Assembly: GCA_030613165.1 (NCBI GenBank)
Contig: JAUWMN010000132.1
Location: 1 to 5,630 of the forward strand
Source of the DNA: Desulfobacterales bacterium
GTDB lineage: Bacteria > Desulfobacterota > Desulfobacteria > Desulfobacterales > C00003106
Length of the DNA stretch: 5,630 bases
Direction of reading: 5' to 3'
Shown: positions 5,475 to 5,630 of the stretch, piece after piece
Numbering within the stretch: the first letter of the stretch is position 1
Layout: each line of letters opens with the position of its first letter
Made by a program: the position numbers and the translations under genes
Notes under the pieces: generated by a model
Told to the model about the DNA's origin: nothing
Database searches by the model: none
What the model saw: only the letters and a program-made list of their open reading frames with translations

Positions 5475-5630
5475 TTACTCATTATCTTTATTCCCAGCAT
5501 CCAACATCACATCAAAAACGTCCGGTATTGCTGAAAGAACCCGCCCCCAACTCGGGATGAGAGGAATCCCTAAAGCATCCTCCAATATCTGATTCGCGGC
5601 TATCGTGATGCTCTCCGCAAAAGCCTCCAC
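5475..5630 (-). CDS. 3' end of an unrecognised gene
   Basis: The frame is open from the right window edge to TAA at 5475-5477, giving the last 51 residues of a protein. It begins VEAFAESITIAANQILED, contains GIPLIPSWGRVLSAIPDVFD and ends in the charged tail DAGNKDNE. The alternating hydrophobic pattern looks like a real protein, while the other five frames here are interrupted or of unnatural composition. I do not recognise the family. The repeat tract begins immediately after the stop codon. It is on the same strand as phoB but separated from it by about 150 bp, so a shared function is not implied. Confidence 0.6.
   Translation of the reverse strand: MEAFAESITIAANQILEDALGIPLIPSWGRVLSAIPDVFDVMLDAGNKDNE

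Overview
The window is a minus-strand block from a Gram-negative (diderm) bacterium. It encodes phosphate-starvation sensing and phosphate capture. An outer-membrane porin shows that the cell has an outer membrane. Lineage is not resolved: the phosphate gene order, the porin type and the kinds of intergenic palindromes are compatible with Nitrospirota, deltaproteobacterial groups or related candidate phyla, but that is an impression and not a placement.

Read in the direction of transcription (from high to low coordinates), the layout is as follows. (1) 5475-5630 is the 3' end of an unrecognised gene. (2) 5321-5474 is a dense tract of 7-bp repeats in both orientations. (3) 4618-5322 is a PhoB-type response regulator. 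(4) 2844-4592 is a PhoR-type histidine kinase that starts with GTG, 25 bp after the phoB stop. (5) 2416-2843 is a long intergenic region. It opens with a set of 11-bp-spaced TTAACA-like units just past the phoR stop, followed by two kinds of palindromic repeat elements. (6) 1102-2415 is a signal-peptide-bearing porin. (7) 844-1101 holds short repeats and hairpins plus a second set of TTAACA-like units. (8) 1-843 is the phosphate-binding protein PstS, which runs off the left edge.

The genes form a coherent system. PhoR would sense phosphate status and phosphorylate PhoB. PhoB would bind the direct repeats upstream of the porin and of pstS. The porin would admit phosphate or other small anions across the outer membrane, and PstS would capture phosphate in the periplasm for an ABC transporter, presumably encoded beyond the left edge. 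The strongest regulatory observation is that one 17-bp sequence, TTAACCAAAAATTAACA, occurs in the same orientation upstream of both transport genes. Further half-sites follow it at an exact 11-bp period. This resembles the TTAACA-type Pho box known from Bacillus PhoP more than the CTGTCAT type of Escherichia coli.

The genes themselves belong to known families. The less ordinary content is in the spacers: the shared Pho-box-like arrays, a roughly 230-bp repeat composite lying between one of them and the gene it probably controls, and a heptamer tract that runs into the annotated start of phoB. I see no RNA gene, CRISPR array, transposase or phage gene.
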